A stretch of DNA of 64,000 nt from Candidatus Harrysmithiimonas galli (GTDB taxonomy: Bacteria > Bacillota > Bacilli > CAJFEE01). The notes below the pieces were generated by a model. That model saw only the letters and a program-made list of their open reading frames with translations, was not told where the DNA came from and did no database searches. The stretch spans positions 1-64,000 of the forward strand of contig CAJFEE010000016.1 of NCBI GenBank assembly GCA_904373265.1. Reading direction: 5' to 3'. This document shows positions 32,254 to 43,416 of this stretch, piece after piece (position 1 is the stretch's first letter; each line of letters opens with the position of its first letter). Made by a program: the position numbers and the translations under genes.

Positions 32254-33252
32254 ATGGAACGTTTGATCTCACAGGATTTTCAATCAGAAGATGAATTTAT
32301 TGAGGATTCCATTCGTCCGCTTAGCTTTCAACAGTATATTGGACAGGATAAAATTAAGCAAAATTTGCAAGTTTTTATTGAGGCAGCAAAATTACGTCAT
32401 GAAACATTAGATCATGTTTTGTTGTACGGACCTCCAGGTTTAGGTAAAACGACGCTTGCTGCAATTATTGCCAATCAACTAAATAGCGAGCTTCGGACGA
32501 CCTCAGGTCCAGCTATTGAAAGACCTGGTGACTTGGCTGCAATTCTATCGATGCTGGAACCAGGCGATGTTTTATTTATTGACGAAATTCATCGGCTTTC
32601 AAAATCAGTTGAAGAGGTTTTATATACAGCAATGGAAGATTTCTGTATTGATGTTGTGATTGGGAAAGGGCCGACTGCCCGAAATGTACGTGTAGATTTG
32701 CCTCCATTTACATTAATAGGTGCGACAACACGTGCTGGATTGTTGAGTAGTCCTTTGCGTGATCGTTTCGGCGTACATGCTAGATTGGAGTATTATGAAG
32801 ATGAGGCGTTGCAGCAAATTGTTCAAAGAACTGCCAGTGTGTTTCAAATTGCTATTGACCATCGTGCTGCTTATGAAATCGCAAGAAGATCACGTGGCAC
32901 ACCACGGGTAGCCAACCGATTGTTGCGTCGGGTTCGAGATTTTGCCCAAGTGGAAGGTCATAAACTGATCTCGCTAGAGTTGACGACAAAGGCGTTACAG
33001 CTTTTAAATATTGATATGAGAGGATTGGACTTAATTGACCATAAAATTATGTTGAATATGATTGAAAAATTTCGCGGTGGACCGGTTGGAATCGAAACCA
33101 TTGCTACATCTGTTGGTGAAGAGGTTCATACGATCGAGGAAGTGTATGAGCCATATTTGATTCAAATCGGTATGATTCAGCGTACACCACGCGGACGAGT
33201 TGTTACACCGCTTGCTTATCAACATTTTGAAATTGAGGTGCCAGAGTCGTGA
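32254..33252 (+). CDS. ruvB: Holliday junction DNA helicase RuvB
   Basis: [14 protein letters not shown] Walker A, FIDEIHRL Walker [19 protein letters not shown]. Confidence 0.98.
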   Translation: MERLISQDFQSEDEFIEDSIRPLSFQQYIGQDKIKQNLQVFIEAAKLRHETLDHVLLYGPPGLGKTTLAAIIANQLNSELRTTSGPAIERPGDLAAILSMLEPGDVLFIDEIHRLSKSVEEVLYTAMEDFCIDVVIGKGPTARNVRVDLPPFTLIGATTRAGLLSSPLRDRFGVHARLEYYEDEALQQIVQRTASVFQIAIDHRAAYEIARRSRGTPRVANRLLRRVRDFAQVEGHKLISLELTTKALQLLNIDMRGLDLIDHKIMLNMIEKFRGGPVGIETIATSVGEEVHTIEEVYEPYLIQIGMIQRTPRGRVVTPLAYQHFEIEVPES

Positions 33253-33452
33253 ATGAATTGTGGAAGCTATTGGTTGTTGGTGGTGTAGTTTTAATAGTTG
33301 CTGGGCTGTTTATCAAATTTTTTGGGAAATTGCCTGGGGACATCATTGTAAAAAGGGAAAATATGACAGTTTATTTTCCAATTGTGACTTGTATTGTTTT
33401 AAGTATTATACTTTCTGTTATTTTTTCGATTATCGGGAAATTTAAAGGATAA
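33249..33452 (+). CDS. DUF2905 family small membrane protein
   Basis: [50 protein letters not shown]; overlaps ruvB stop. Confidence 0.85.
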   Translation: MNELWKLLVVGGVVLIVAGLFIKFFGKLPGDIIVKRENMTVYFPIVTCIVLSIILSVIFSIIGKFKG

Positions 33453-33492
33453 AAATGAATTGTGGATAAATATACTAGATGGGACGTAGGGT

Positions 33493-34545
33493 ATGAAAGT
33501 AAAAGATTTTGATTTTGAATTGCCAGAGGAAAGAATCGCACAAACACCACTTGAGAATCGAGAGGCATCTAAGCTAATGATTGTTGACCGGGAAACCGGT
33601 GCGGTTACACATCAGAGATTTTCGGATATTTCTGCATATATTCATCCAGGAGATTGTCTGGTTTTAAATAATACAAAAGTTTTGCCAGCACGGTTATTTG
33701 GTGAAAAAATGGAAACGCGTGCACAGATTGAGCTGCTTTTATTAAAGCAAATTCAAGATAAGGATTGGGAAGTTTTAGCAAGACCAGCCAAACGTGTAAA
33801 AGTCGGTACGAAAATTTCATTTGGGAACGGTTTGCTGATTGGGACATGTTTGGCGCAAAATCCGGATGGTGGTCGAGTCATTCGTTTTTCGTATGAAGGG
33901 ATCTTTTATGAAATTTTAGAGCAGCTTGGAGAAATGCCGCTTCCACCATATATTCATGAAAAATTGGACAATTGCGATCGTTATCAGACGGTGTATGCAA
34001 AGGTAAAAGGATCGGCAGCAGCTCCAACTGCAGGACTTCATTTTACAGAAAATTTGCTGAATCATCTGCAAAAAAAAGGTGTGGAAATTTGTTTTATTAC
34101 GTTGCATGTTGGGCTTGGGACATTTCGACCGGTCAATACTGATGAAATACAAGATCATCAAATGCATGCAGAATATTATGAAATGAATGATGAAACGGCA
34201 CAAAAATTAAATCAGGCAAAGAAAAATGGAAAGAAAATTATTGCCGTTGGAACAACGAGTACACGCACATTAGAAACAATCGCTAGAAAGCACCACGGTA
34301 TTTTTCAAGCGGAAAGCGGATGGACGGATATTTTTATTTACCCAGGTTATCGTTTCCAAGGTGTAGATGCGATGGTAACCAATTTTCATTTACCAAAGTC
34401 TACATTGTTTATGCTGATCAGTGCGTTTGCTTCAAGAGAGTATATGATGAATGCATACCAAGTTGCTATTGAAAATAAATATCGATTTTTTAGTTTTGGA
34501 GATGCGATGCTGATTGGAAGCAAGATGTATACATTTAAAAAATAG
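33493..34545 (+). CDS. queA: S-adenosylmethionine:tRNA ribosyltransferase-isomerase
   Basis: [45 protein letters not shown]. Confidence 0.97.
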   Translation: MKVKDFDFELPEERIAQTPLENREASKLMIVDRETGAVTHQRFSDISAYIHPGDCLVLNNTKVLPARLFGEKMETRAQIELLLLKQIQDKDWEVLARPAKRVKVGTKISFGNGLLIGTCLAQNPDGGRVIRFSYEGIFYEILEQLGEMPLPPYIHEKLDNCDRYQTVYAKVKGSAAAPTAGLHFTENLLNHLQKKGVEICFITLHVGLGTFRPVNTDEIQDHQMHAEYYEMNDETAQKLNQAKKNGKKIIAVGTTSTRTLETIARKHHGIFQAESGWTDIFIYPGYRFQGVDAMVTNFHLPKSTLFMLISAFASREYMMNAYQVAIENKYRFFSFGDAMLIGSKMYTFKK

Positions 34546-34643
34546 AAGTCCGTTGTGGATTTGAATATGTAAACATGTTTTTCAATTTATTTAGAATAAG
34601 ATTCTAAAATAAAAAGAATTATTTTTGTAGAAAATAAATTTAA

Positions 34644-35801
<1,158 letters not shown>

Positions 35802-35837
35802 AATAAAAATTAGTTAAATCAGGAGGATGTTTATTGA

Positions 35838-36134
35838 ATGGAAGGTCAAGGTGCAGTATTTATGCAATTTTTAATTCCTATTGCCATGATCGCGATTTTT
35901 TATTTTTTGTTGATTCGTCCACAGCAAAAACGTCAAAAAGAAACGATGTTGATGCAATCCGAGCTTCAACGTGGTGATAAGATTGTAACAATTGGAGGTT
36001 TGCATGGAGTCATTGATTCCGTGGATGATGAAAATGATATTGTAACAATTAAAGTTGCCAGTGGAGCACATATGGCTTTTGACCGATCTGCGATTCGTAA
36101 CGTAGAACAAAAAGCAAACAGCGGAAGCAATTAA
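35838..36134 (+). CDS. yajC: Preprotein translocase subunit YajC
   Basis: FLIPIAMIAIFYFLLIRPQQKRQKE; GDKIVTIGGLHG. Confidence 0.94.
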   Translation: MEGQGAVFMQFLIPIAMIAIFYFLLIRPQQKRQKETMLMQSELQRGDKIVTIGGLHGVIDSVDDENDIVTIKVASGAHMAFDRSAIRNVEQKANSGSN

Positions 36135-36143
36135 AAAATAGTA

Positions 36144-36190
36144 AAAGCGGTCTAAAGATTGATGAAACTCTTTATGACCGTCTTTTTTTT
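36144..36190 (+). terminator. Intrinsic terminator after yajC
   Basis: AGCGGTC-TAAAGA / TCTTTA-TGACCGTC stem followed by T8. Confidence 0.75.
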
Positions 36191-36299
36191 AAAGTTTTTG
36201 AATTATTATGTGTGCTATAGAGAATTGTAAGCATGAATTTTATTACACTTGTTAAAAAAAGGTTGTCAGGTAAATGAATGCAATAAACAGACTGTAAAA

Positions 36300-36610
36300 G
36301 CCGTTTAATTGTATTTAGATTACCAAACAGCTACTATGATTTTATCATTATGTTCAATTACGAACGGATCCAAGGCTTTTTGAATCAATCGGTATAGCCA
36401 TTGGGGCTTGTATACAAAAATTGCGGTTGTTTTATTCGTGGTGATTCAGCGAAGCGTCTGAGATCTTCCTTCGATTCAAATTGAAACTTCTATATTATGT
36501 TGTTGAAACCAAGTCATCCAGGTATTTTGTCCGCATACTTGAGAAATTTATTTGTTATCTGTATTTTTCAAAAAAAGAACATATGTAGTTTTGGATGTGT
36601 TTTGTAAATA
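36300..36610 (-). pseudogene. Decayed coding remnant of unknown identity
   Basis: Minus-strand reading MTWFQQHNIEVSI*IEGRSQTLR*ITTNKTTAIFVYKPQWLYRLIQKALDPFVIEHNDKIIVAVW is coding-like with two in-frame stops. Confidence 0.35.
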
Positions 36611-36652
36611 GGATAAAATTTATAAATGGGATATGTTATTTTAAATTTTTAT

Positions 36653-37057
36653 TTAGGTTGATTTTGTAAAGCCAGCTCCAATCATTCCTCCAAGCATAGC
36701 AATGGTACAGTAGCCCGCATGTAGCAGCCATTGTTTGGCAGAAAACAATTGATCATAACCTAAATATTGTGCAATAAATATTAAGATACTAAACATGAAG
36801 CCAGTCATAAGTCCAGCAAGGAATCCTTTTCTTTTGGCATAAAGTCCAGCAATGATACCACCCCCCATAACAATTGCAAAAGATAGAATTTGAAAAATGA
36901 ATGCGAGACTGCCTTCTGATACAGAGGTAAAGCGTAAAATAAACGCAAATAACATCGCAAAAACTAAAACGGAAATGATGATGCCAACCAAACCGTATAC
37001 AACACCCATACCCAATCTTTTTCCTTCCATAAATTTTTCCCTCCATTTTCTAATCAT
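36653..37057 (-). CDS. TIGR04086 family membrane protein (YrzE-like)
   Basis: Four-TM small protein with GGGIIAGLYAKRKGFLAGLMTGFMF; located next to yajC as in Bacillus. Confidence 0.75.
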   Translation of the reverse strand: MIRKWREKFMEGKRLGMGVVYGLVGIIISVLVFAMLFAFILRFTSVSEGSLAFIFQILSFAIVMGGGIIAGLYAKRKGFLAGLMTGFMFSILIFIAQYLGYDQLFSAKQWLLHAGYCTIAMLGGMIGAGFTKST

Positions 37058-37542
37058 TTTGATTTCATCTTATGCATGTCCGTTTTAATTTAGAATGGAC
37101 AGATGAAAAATTCCAAAAGAGGATGTAACAGGTTCCTGTTCAATAATTACAGATGAAAAAATTTTTTATGTATCTTTTGCTCCTTTTTCAATGATTTCAA
37201 GAGCGGTAAAAGGTATATCGTTTTTGATAACCTCATGTCAGAAAAGTTGAGTAGGGAAGATTGTGAGAGAAAATGATCAATTTTTGATCTGTTGTTTTGT
37301 TCCTCCACCATTTGTGTATCTACGCTTATTCCATATAATTGTAACTTCATATTCATTATGTCCGTTTTTTGTCCTATATGTCCTTTTTAATTTTGAGATG
37401 GTTTGTCTTATGTGGTGTTTCTTTTTGCGTGTGATTTTCTTCATAAAGTGCAATACAGAATATTTGAAATCACCAAAATGACTTGCATTTAGCATTTTGA
37501 TTTCTCTTGACAATGTTTCTTAATGTTTTAAGAAAAATTGTT

Positions 37543-37549
37543 CATACTA
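37543..37549 (+). promoter_or_regulatory. Candidate sigma-G type -10 (CATACTA) upstream of the DUF421 gene
   Basis: Exact CATACTA 32 nt before the ATG; -35 (TTAATG, spacer 17) only a partial match. Confidence 0.35.
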
Positions 37550-37580
37550 AAGGGAAATGATGGAGAAAGGATAAGAAGTT

Positions 37581-38252
37581 ATGGAATTGTTAATTTTAAT
37601 CGGGCGGACAGCTTTCTTTTATTTTTTTGTTTTGCTTGTGTTCAGATTTATGGGTAAACGAGAGATTGGTGAGCTCAGTGTAATGGATCTAATTGTTTTT
37701 TTTATGATGTCTGAGGTAGCAACCATTGCTATTGAAAAGGATGAGGTTTCTATTTTGAAAGGTATGATTCCGATTTTAACGCTTGGTATTTTACAATATG
37801 GCATCGCTTTGATTGCATTAAAAAGTCGGTGGTTTCGCAAATTGCTAGATGGGGAAGCCATCATTGTAATTGAGAACGGAAAAATCAAAGATACAGCAAT
37901 GAGAAAAATGCGTTATACAATTGATGATTTGCTTTTGCAGCTGCGAGAAAAAGAAGTTATGGATGTTTCAGAAGTACAGTTTGCAGTACTGGAAACAAAC
38001 GGTAAGCTTTCTGTGATTAAAAAGGATACAGCAAATACCAAAAATACCAAACAGAATTTACTGTATCCACTTATTATGGACGGAGAAATTATTACGCCAA
38101 TTTTAAAGAAGATCGGAAAAAATGAAAAATGGCTGTACGATGCAATCAAAAAATCCGGTTATGAATCTGTACATCAAATTTTTTATTGCAGCTATGTAGA
38201 TGGCAAGTTATTTATTGATCCGTATGATACCATCTCATATGATCAGAAATAA
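37581..38252 (+). CDS. DUF421 family membrane protein (YetF/YrbG-like)
   Basis: RTAFFYFFVLLVFRFMGKREIGELSVMDLIVFFMMSEVATIAIEK. Confidence 0.88.
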   Translation: MELLILIGRTAFFYFFVLLVFRFMGKREIGELSVMDLIVFFMMSEVATIAIEKDEVSILKGMIPILTLGILQYGIALIALKSRWFRKLLDGEAIIVIENGKIKDTAMRKMRYTIDDLLLQLREKEVMDVSEVQFAVLETNGKLSVIKKDTANTKNTKQNLLYPLIMDGEIITPILKKIGKNEKWLYDAIKKSGYESVHQIFYCSYVDGKLFIDPYDTISYDQK

Positions 38253-38366
38253 GCTGAATGATGTTTTGGCAATGGTTTGCAAAATCAAGTCGCAATACAT
38301 AAAAAATATTTTTTAAAAATATAAATTAGGCATACATTATATATTGAATTAAAGATCATTTCGATA

Positions 38367-39914
38367 TTAAAGATGTTTCCGAAATCCTGCAAACCGACCC
38401 CATTCTTTTTTAGGTACAAGTCCAGTGATAAAAAGTAGCAATCCATAAAAAGCTGAAACCAGCCCTAAGCAGATTACAAGCTTTAAAACAAGTGGAGAAA
38501 TTGCCAATTGTTTATACAGCCAGTTTCCAAAAAAGCCACTTAACAGCATAATGATAAGACTTGTTATATATTCCAATGGCTTTAATGTAAACGGAATATT
38601 TTTGAAAACCGTTGCCAAATGTAAAAATGTAATCAATATGACACCAAAACAATAAGCCAAGGCAACACCATAAATTTGCATATCGGTTTGTGTTGCCATA
38701 ATGACAATAAAAATAGATTTTAAAACTGAGCCGACCAGTGTATTATACATGCCAGCCTTTGCTAAATCCATTGCCTGTAAAGCAGCTTGCAGCGGTCCTT
38801 GAAAATAATAAAGCAAAAAAAACGGAGCCATAAGTTGTAAAAGTTCAGTTGAAGCATCATTTCCGTACATGATTTGTAAAATCGGGCGTGCATAAATGTA
38901 AATACAGGTTACAGCAAGCCCACCAGTGACCAAACAAATTCGTAAAGATTGTTGCAAGCGATATTCAACCAGTGCATATTGTTTTTTCACCAAAGCCTCA
39001 CTGATGGCGGGGACCAAGGAAACCGATAGAGAATAGGTAATAAAGGAAGGCAACATCAATAAGGGAATGACATATCCACTGAAAATACCATATTGTTTAG
39101 CAGCTTCTGTTGCACCAAGACCAATATAAATAAAGCTTTGTGAAATTAAAATTGGTTCAAGAAATAATGTAACGGAACCGATTAAACGACTTCCGGTTGT
39201 AGGCAGTGCAACATGCATCAGTTCTTTTAAAGTTTGCTTGCTTTTAGATAAAACGGATAAAAAATTTTCTCGAATTTGAAATGGCTTTTGCTTTTGGAAA
39301 ACATGCCAAACATAAAAAAGTGAAGCGAGCTCACCCAATACAGCAGAAAGCATTGCACCCATGGCTGCATATTCAATCCCAAAGGGCGCCAATGATTTTA
39401 TGCAAATATAAATGAATGTAATGCGCACAACTTGTTCAATCACTTGTGCATATGCACCAGGTCTCATATCTTGTTTTCCTTGAAAGTAACCACGCAGTAC
39501 ACTGGAAAAAGCAATAATAGGTAAAACAGGTAAAATGACAATTAATGGATAGAAAGTTCTTCGGTCTCCAAGTAAATGTTCTGCCATTAAAGGAGAAAAC
39601 AACATAAGAATTATGCTGATGATGATGCTTAATCCGGTTGTTACGACCAATGAAACAACAAGAATTCGTTTGATTTTTGCTGAGTCATTTTCTGCATCTG
39701 CTTCGGCGATAAATTTTGAAATGGCGACGGGCAGACCGATTTGTGTAAGCGTAATGGCCAAAAGGAAGGTTGGAAAAGCCATCATGTACAGTCCAACGCC
39801 TTCTTCTCCCATAATACGCGCAAGGATGATTCGGTTGACAAAGCCAAGCGTACGTGTAATAAATCCAGCAATAATTAAAATGATGGTTCCACGAATAAAT
39901 GTTTGTTTAGACAA
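38367..39914 (-). CDS. spoVB: Stage V sporulation protein B-like MOP-superfamily (MurJ-like) transporter
   Basis: TFIRGTIILIIAGFITRTLGFVNRIILARIMGEEGVGLYMMAFPTFLLAITLTQIGLPVAISKFIAEA; TTG start at 39914 with GGAAGGGG RBS; Bacillus-like position. Confidence 0.85.
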   Translation of the reverse strand: MSKQTFIRGTIILIIAGFITRTLGFVNRIILARIMGEEGVGLYMMAFPTFLLAITLTQIGLPVAISKFIAEADAENDSAKIKRILVVSLVVTTGLSIIISIILMLFSPLMAEHLLGDRRTFYPLIVILPVLPIIAFSSVLRGYFQGKQDMRPGAYAQVIEQVVRITFIYICIKSLAPFGIEYAAMGAMLSAVLGELASLFYVWHVFQKQKPFQIRENFLSVLSKSKQTLKELMHVALPTTGSRLIGSVTLFLEPILISQSFIYIGLGATEAAKQYGIFSGYVIPLLMLPSFITYSLSVSLVPAISEALVKKQYALVEYRLQQSLRICLVTGGLAVTCIYIYARPILQIMYGNDASTELLQLMAPFFLLYYFQGPLQAALQAMDLAKAGMYNTLVGSVLKSIFIVIMATQTDMQIYGVALAYCFGVILITFLHLATVFKNIPFTLKPLEYITSLIIMLLSGFFGNWLYKQLAISPLVLKLVICLGLVSAFYGLLLFITGLVPKKEWGRFAGFRKHL

Positions 39915-40097
39915 TTTTTCTTCCCCTTCCGTTTTAATAGATATGCTACAATTATGTATATGCGTAATATGGACATGCACATGACAAATTTCATATAGAA
40001 TCTCAAACGGAACAGGATATTTTTAAATGTTGGAGAAATTTTTCTGTAATCGATCGGCTGTATCATTTGAAAATTGGATAAGGAAGGTGAGAGTAAA

Positions 40098-40358
40098 ATG
40101 AATGATTCAAATTTTTGGATGGATGTCAAAGAAGAGATGAAATATATTTTACAGCTAAAGATTGAAGAGTTTGCAGATTTTGATTATCAGAGAATTACAG
40201 AAGAGGACATTTTAGAATATTTGCGGTATAAATATCGAAAAAAAGATTATTCCGAAATTCGAAAATATGAGTTGACGCATACAGTATTAAATTTAACACC
40301 GGTACATTTAATGAAATATTTTTCTTTAATGGCGATGCAAGGAAAAACATTTTTATAA
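40098..40358 (+). CDS. ComN-like post-transcriptional regulator (YrzD family)
   Basis: Small acidic protein IEEFADFDYQRITEEDILEYLRYKYRKKDYSEIRKYELTHTVLNL; located between spoVB and secDF as in Bacillus. Confidence 0.75.
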   Translation: MNDSNFWMDVKEEMKYILQLKIEEFADFDYQRITEEDILEYLRYKYRKKDYSEIRKYELTHTVLNLTPVHLMKYFSLMAMQGKTFL

Positions 40359-40794
40359 TCCAGATAAAAAGGATGATTGTGAAAAATTTATTTGATTTGA
40401 ATGGGGCAGAGACAAAGGTGTTTATGCCAAAAAAATTTGGTTTAAATCTATTTTTCTAAATATTTACTGATGGTGAAGTTTATAAGGAAAAACGCTAAGT
40501 AAGATCAGCATTTTATGGCAGATTTGTGGCTTGCTAGAGGGAAGCAAATCAAATGTGGCAACATCATTTTTACTTTTTATTCCAGATTTTCTCAGTTTAT
40601 AAATATCATAAATAAATAATTATTTTTTTAAATCAAATATTTTCTCATTCATTTTAAATTATTAAAAAATAATTGTTTATATGTACAAGGGATAATTGGA
40701 ATTTTTCATAACGGTTTGAATAAGTTATTGGAATCGATGATTCAATAAATATTCAAGTTCTTTTACTTATGAAAGTTTGAAGGGAATATATGCG

Positions 40795-40823
40795 TTGAAC
40801 AATTTATTTTTTCTCCTTATAAT
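40795..40823 (+). promoter_or_regulatory. sigma-A promoter of secDF
   Basis: TTGAAC, 17-nt spacer, TATAAT. Confidence 0.7.
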
Positions 40824-40864
40824 AGAAATATTGTAAATTACATATGCAGGAGGATTCTAAGTAG

Positions 40865-43087
40865 ATGAAAAGAAAGAGTAGAATCGTTGTGTTCTTTCTG
40901 GTGATTATGATTTTTGCCGGGATCATAGGAGCGACAACACAAGGTGTGGCTAAGAATATTCAGCTTGGCTTGGATTTAAAGGGCGGATTTGAAATTTTAT
41001 ATGATGTTATTCCTCCAGAGGGACAGGCTGTAGACAATGATGTTTTGTTGGCGACAGTTCGTTCACTGGAAAAACGAATTAATGTGCTCGGTGTCAGTGA
41101 GCCGCGTATTGATATTGAAGGAGACAACCGAATTCGTGTACAGCTTGCTGGTGTAACGGATCAGGCGAAGGCAAGAGAAATTTTGTCAACAGAGGCGAAT
41201 CTGACTTTCCGGGATGTAAATGATAAAGTATTGATGACTGGAGCGGATTTAAAAGAAGGCGGTGCTTCACAGTCATTTAATGAAACCAATCAGCCTAACA
41301 TTATTGTTCAATTTAAAGATGCAAAAAAATTTCAACAGACTTCTGAGCATATTTTAGATTTGGCACCAGAAAATGTGCTGGTGATTTGGCTTGATTTTGA
41401 AGAGGGTGTGGATAGCTATAAGGCATCTATTCAGTTAGATGAGCCAAAGTATCTTTCTGCAGCATCAGTCAATCAAGTATTTACACAAGATTCTGTCTCA
41501 ATTGAAGGGAACTTTACAGTTGAAGAAGCAAAGCAGCTTGCAGATTTATTAAATGCTGGCTCCTTACCTGTGGAGCTGCATGAGGTGTATTCAACTTCAG
41601 TTGCAGCACAGTTTGGAGAACAATCTTTGGAGAAAACCATTTTTGCTGGTGTAATCGGTGTGGCATTTATATTTTTATTTATGCTTTTCGTTTATCGCTT
41701 GCCAGGATTGATTTCTGTTGTCTCATTAAGTGTGTATATTTATTTGGTTCTATTGATTTTTGATTGGATGAATGCCGTCTTAACCCTTCCAGGTGTTGCA
41801 GCATTGATACTCGGTGTTGGAATGGCGGTTGACTCTAACATTATTACTTTTGAGCGGATTAAGGATGAGCTACGGTTAGGAAAATCTGTAATTTCAGCAT
41901 TTCGTGCTGGAAATAAACGCTCATTGGCAACAATTTTGGATGCAAATCTGACAACCTTGATTGCCGCTGGTGTGTTGTATTATTTTGGAACAAGTGCAGT
42001 AAAAGGGTTTGCGACGATGTTGATTGTCAGCACATTGTTGGTATTTCTCACCAATGTATTTTTAACACGTTTATTGCTTGGACTGCTTGTACAAAGTCGA
42101 ATTTTAAATGGAAAAATTGGCTGGTTTGCGGTAAAGAAAAAAGATGTACTCGGTTTAGATTTCAAAGGTACAATGCCAACACCATACGATCGCTTCGATT
42201 TTGTTTCAATGGGCAAGAAATTTTGTATGATTATTGTAGCCGTTTTGGTAATCGGTATCGGCTGGCTGGCTATTTTTAAGCTGAATCTGGGTATTGATTT
42301 TGTCAGTGGCTCACGTTTTGAAATGATCACTGAGTCAACTGTAACCAAAGAGCAGATTGAAAAGGATTTTGCGGGTTATGAACAAGAGCTTGTAGATATT
42401 TCTATCAATGGCGATGGACATGTAACTGCGCGTTTTAAAGATGAGTTTTCAAAGGAAGATATTGAACAATTAAAGCAATATTTTACAGATAAGTATGGAA
42501 GTGATCCGAATATTAGTACTGTTTCTCCTGAAGTTGGAAAACAGCTGGTGAAAAATGCAATTGTTTCAGCTATAATTGCTTCAATCGGAATCATTATTTA
42601 TATTGCGTTTCGCTTTGAGTTTTTCTTTGGTATTGGTGCGATCGCTTCGTTGATTCATGATGCGCTGTTTATCATTATTTTCTTTAGCGTTTTCAAGATT
42701 GAGGTTGATGTCACATTTATTGCGGCTGTACTGACCATTATCGGATATTCGGTAAACGATACGATTGTTACATTTGATCGAATTCGAGAAAATTTGGCAA
42801 GAACCCCAAAAGTTCGTGGTTATGAAGATCTAAAGATTATTGTAAATGATAGTTTGCGACAAACCTTGACACGTTCACTGAATACGATTATAACTGTCCT
42901 GGTTGCTGCTGTGTCATTGTGGATTTTTGGAAGCGAAGCCATTCGAAACTTTTCATTGGCTTTAGTAATCGGTCTGGTTGCTGGAACATTTTCTTCACTT
43001 TTTGTTGCGGCGCAAATTTGGTTGTGGTTGAAAACAAGACAATTGAAGAAAAAAGGTCCGCAAATCAATCCAGAAACCAATGTATAA
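40865..43087 (+). CDS. secDF: Fused protein-export membrane protein SecDF
   Basis: LGLDLKGGFEILYDV (SecD) and NLGIDFVSGSRFE (SecF) in one ORF; two RND TM blocks. Confidence 0.96.
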   Translation: MKRKSRIVVFFLVIMIFAGIIGATTQGVAKNIQLGLDLKGGFEILYDVIPPEGQAVDNDVLLATVRSLEKRINVLGVSEPRIDIEGDNRIRVQLAGVTDQAKAREILSTEANLTFRDVNDKVLMTGADLKEGGASQSFNETNQPNIIVQFKDAKKFQQTSEHILDLAPENVLVIWLDFEEGVDSYKASIQLDEPKYLSAASVNQVFTQDSVSIEGNFTVEEAKQLADLLNAGSLPVELHEVYSTSVAAQFGEQSLEKTIFAGVIGVAFIFLFMLFVYRLPGLISVVSLSVYIYLVLLIFDWMNAVLTLPGVAALILGVGMAVDSNIITFERIKDELRLGKSVISAFRAGNKRSLATILDANLTTLIAAGVLYYFGTSAVKGFATMLIVSTLLVFLTNVFLTRLLLGLLVQSRILNGKIGWFAVKKKDVLGLDFKGTMPTPYDRFDFVSMGKKFCMIIVAVLVIGIGWLAIFKLNLGIDFVSGSRFEMITESTVTKEQIEKDFAGYEQELVDISINGDGHVTARFKDEFSKEDIEQLKQYFTDKYGSDPNISTVSPEVGKQLVKNAIVSAIIASIGIIIYIAFRFEFFFGIGAIASLIHDALFIIIFFSVFKIEVDVTFIAAVLTIIGYSVNDTIVTFDRIRENLARTPKVRGYEDLKIIVNDSLRQTLTRSLNTIITVLVAAVSLWIFGSEAIRNFSLALVIGLVAGTFSSLFVAAQIWLWLKTRQLKKKGPQINPETNV

Positions 43088-43416
43088 AAGTGAAATATAA
43101 TCAAGAAGTCAAAGCATGAAACTTGTCACAAGCTAAATTTTATTTATTTGTTCTATTGAGGTTCCCGGTCTTTACTTGATGACATAATAGACGGACATTA
43201 CGAGCATTTTGCAAAAGGACAGAAACAAAGAAAAAATCAACTAAAATAAATTTCTGTTATGGTTTTTGGATTACATAGATTGGTTGCAAAAATCAAATGG
43301 AAGTTGAAAGCTTGGCGTTTTTTGTTCTGTTCTTTGTGAAATCTCAATGTATTTGTCCAGATCTAAGTAAAGTATCGAGAACTTTTTTGTATGATAAAAA
43401 TAAGGTGTGAATAGAA

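Noticed and set aside
37277-37513. 78-aa minus-strand Lys/Arg-rich ORF (HFGDFKYSVLHFMKKITRKKKHHIRQTISKLKRTYRTKNG...)
   Set aside because: Considered as a mobile-element remnant, but there are no recognisable catalytic residues or terminal repeats, and no RBS.
40865-43087. SecDF considered as a second RND drug pump
   Set aside because: SecD (LGLDLKGGFEILYDV) and SecF (LGIDFVSGSRFE) signatures and genomic position make it the canonical fused SecDF.
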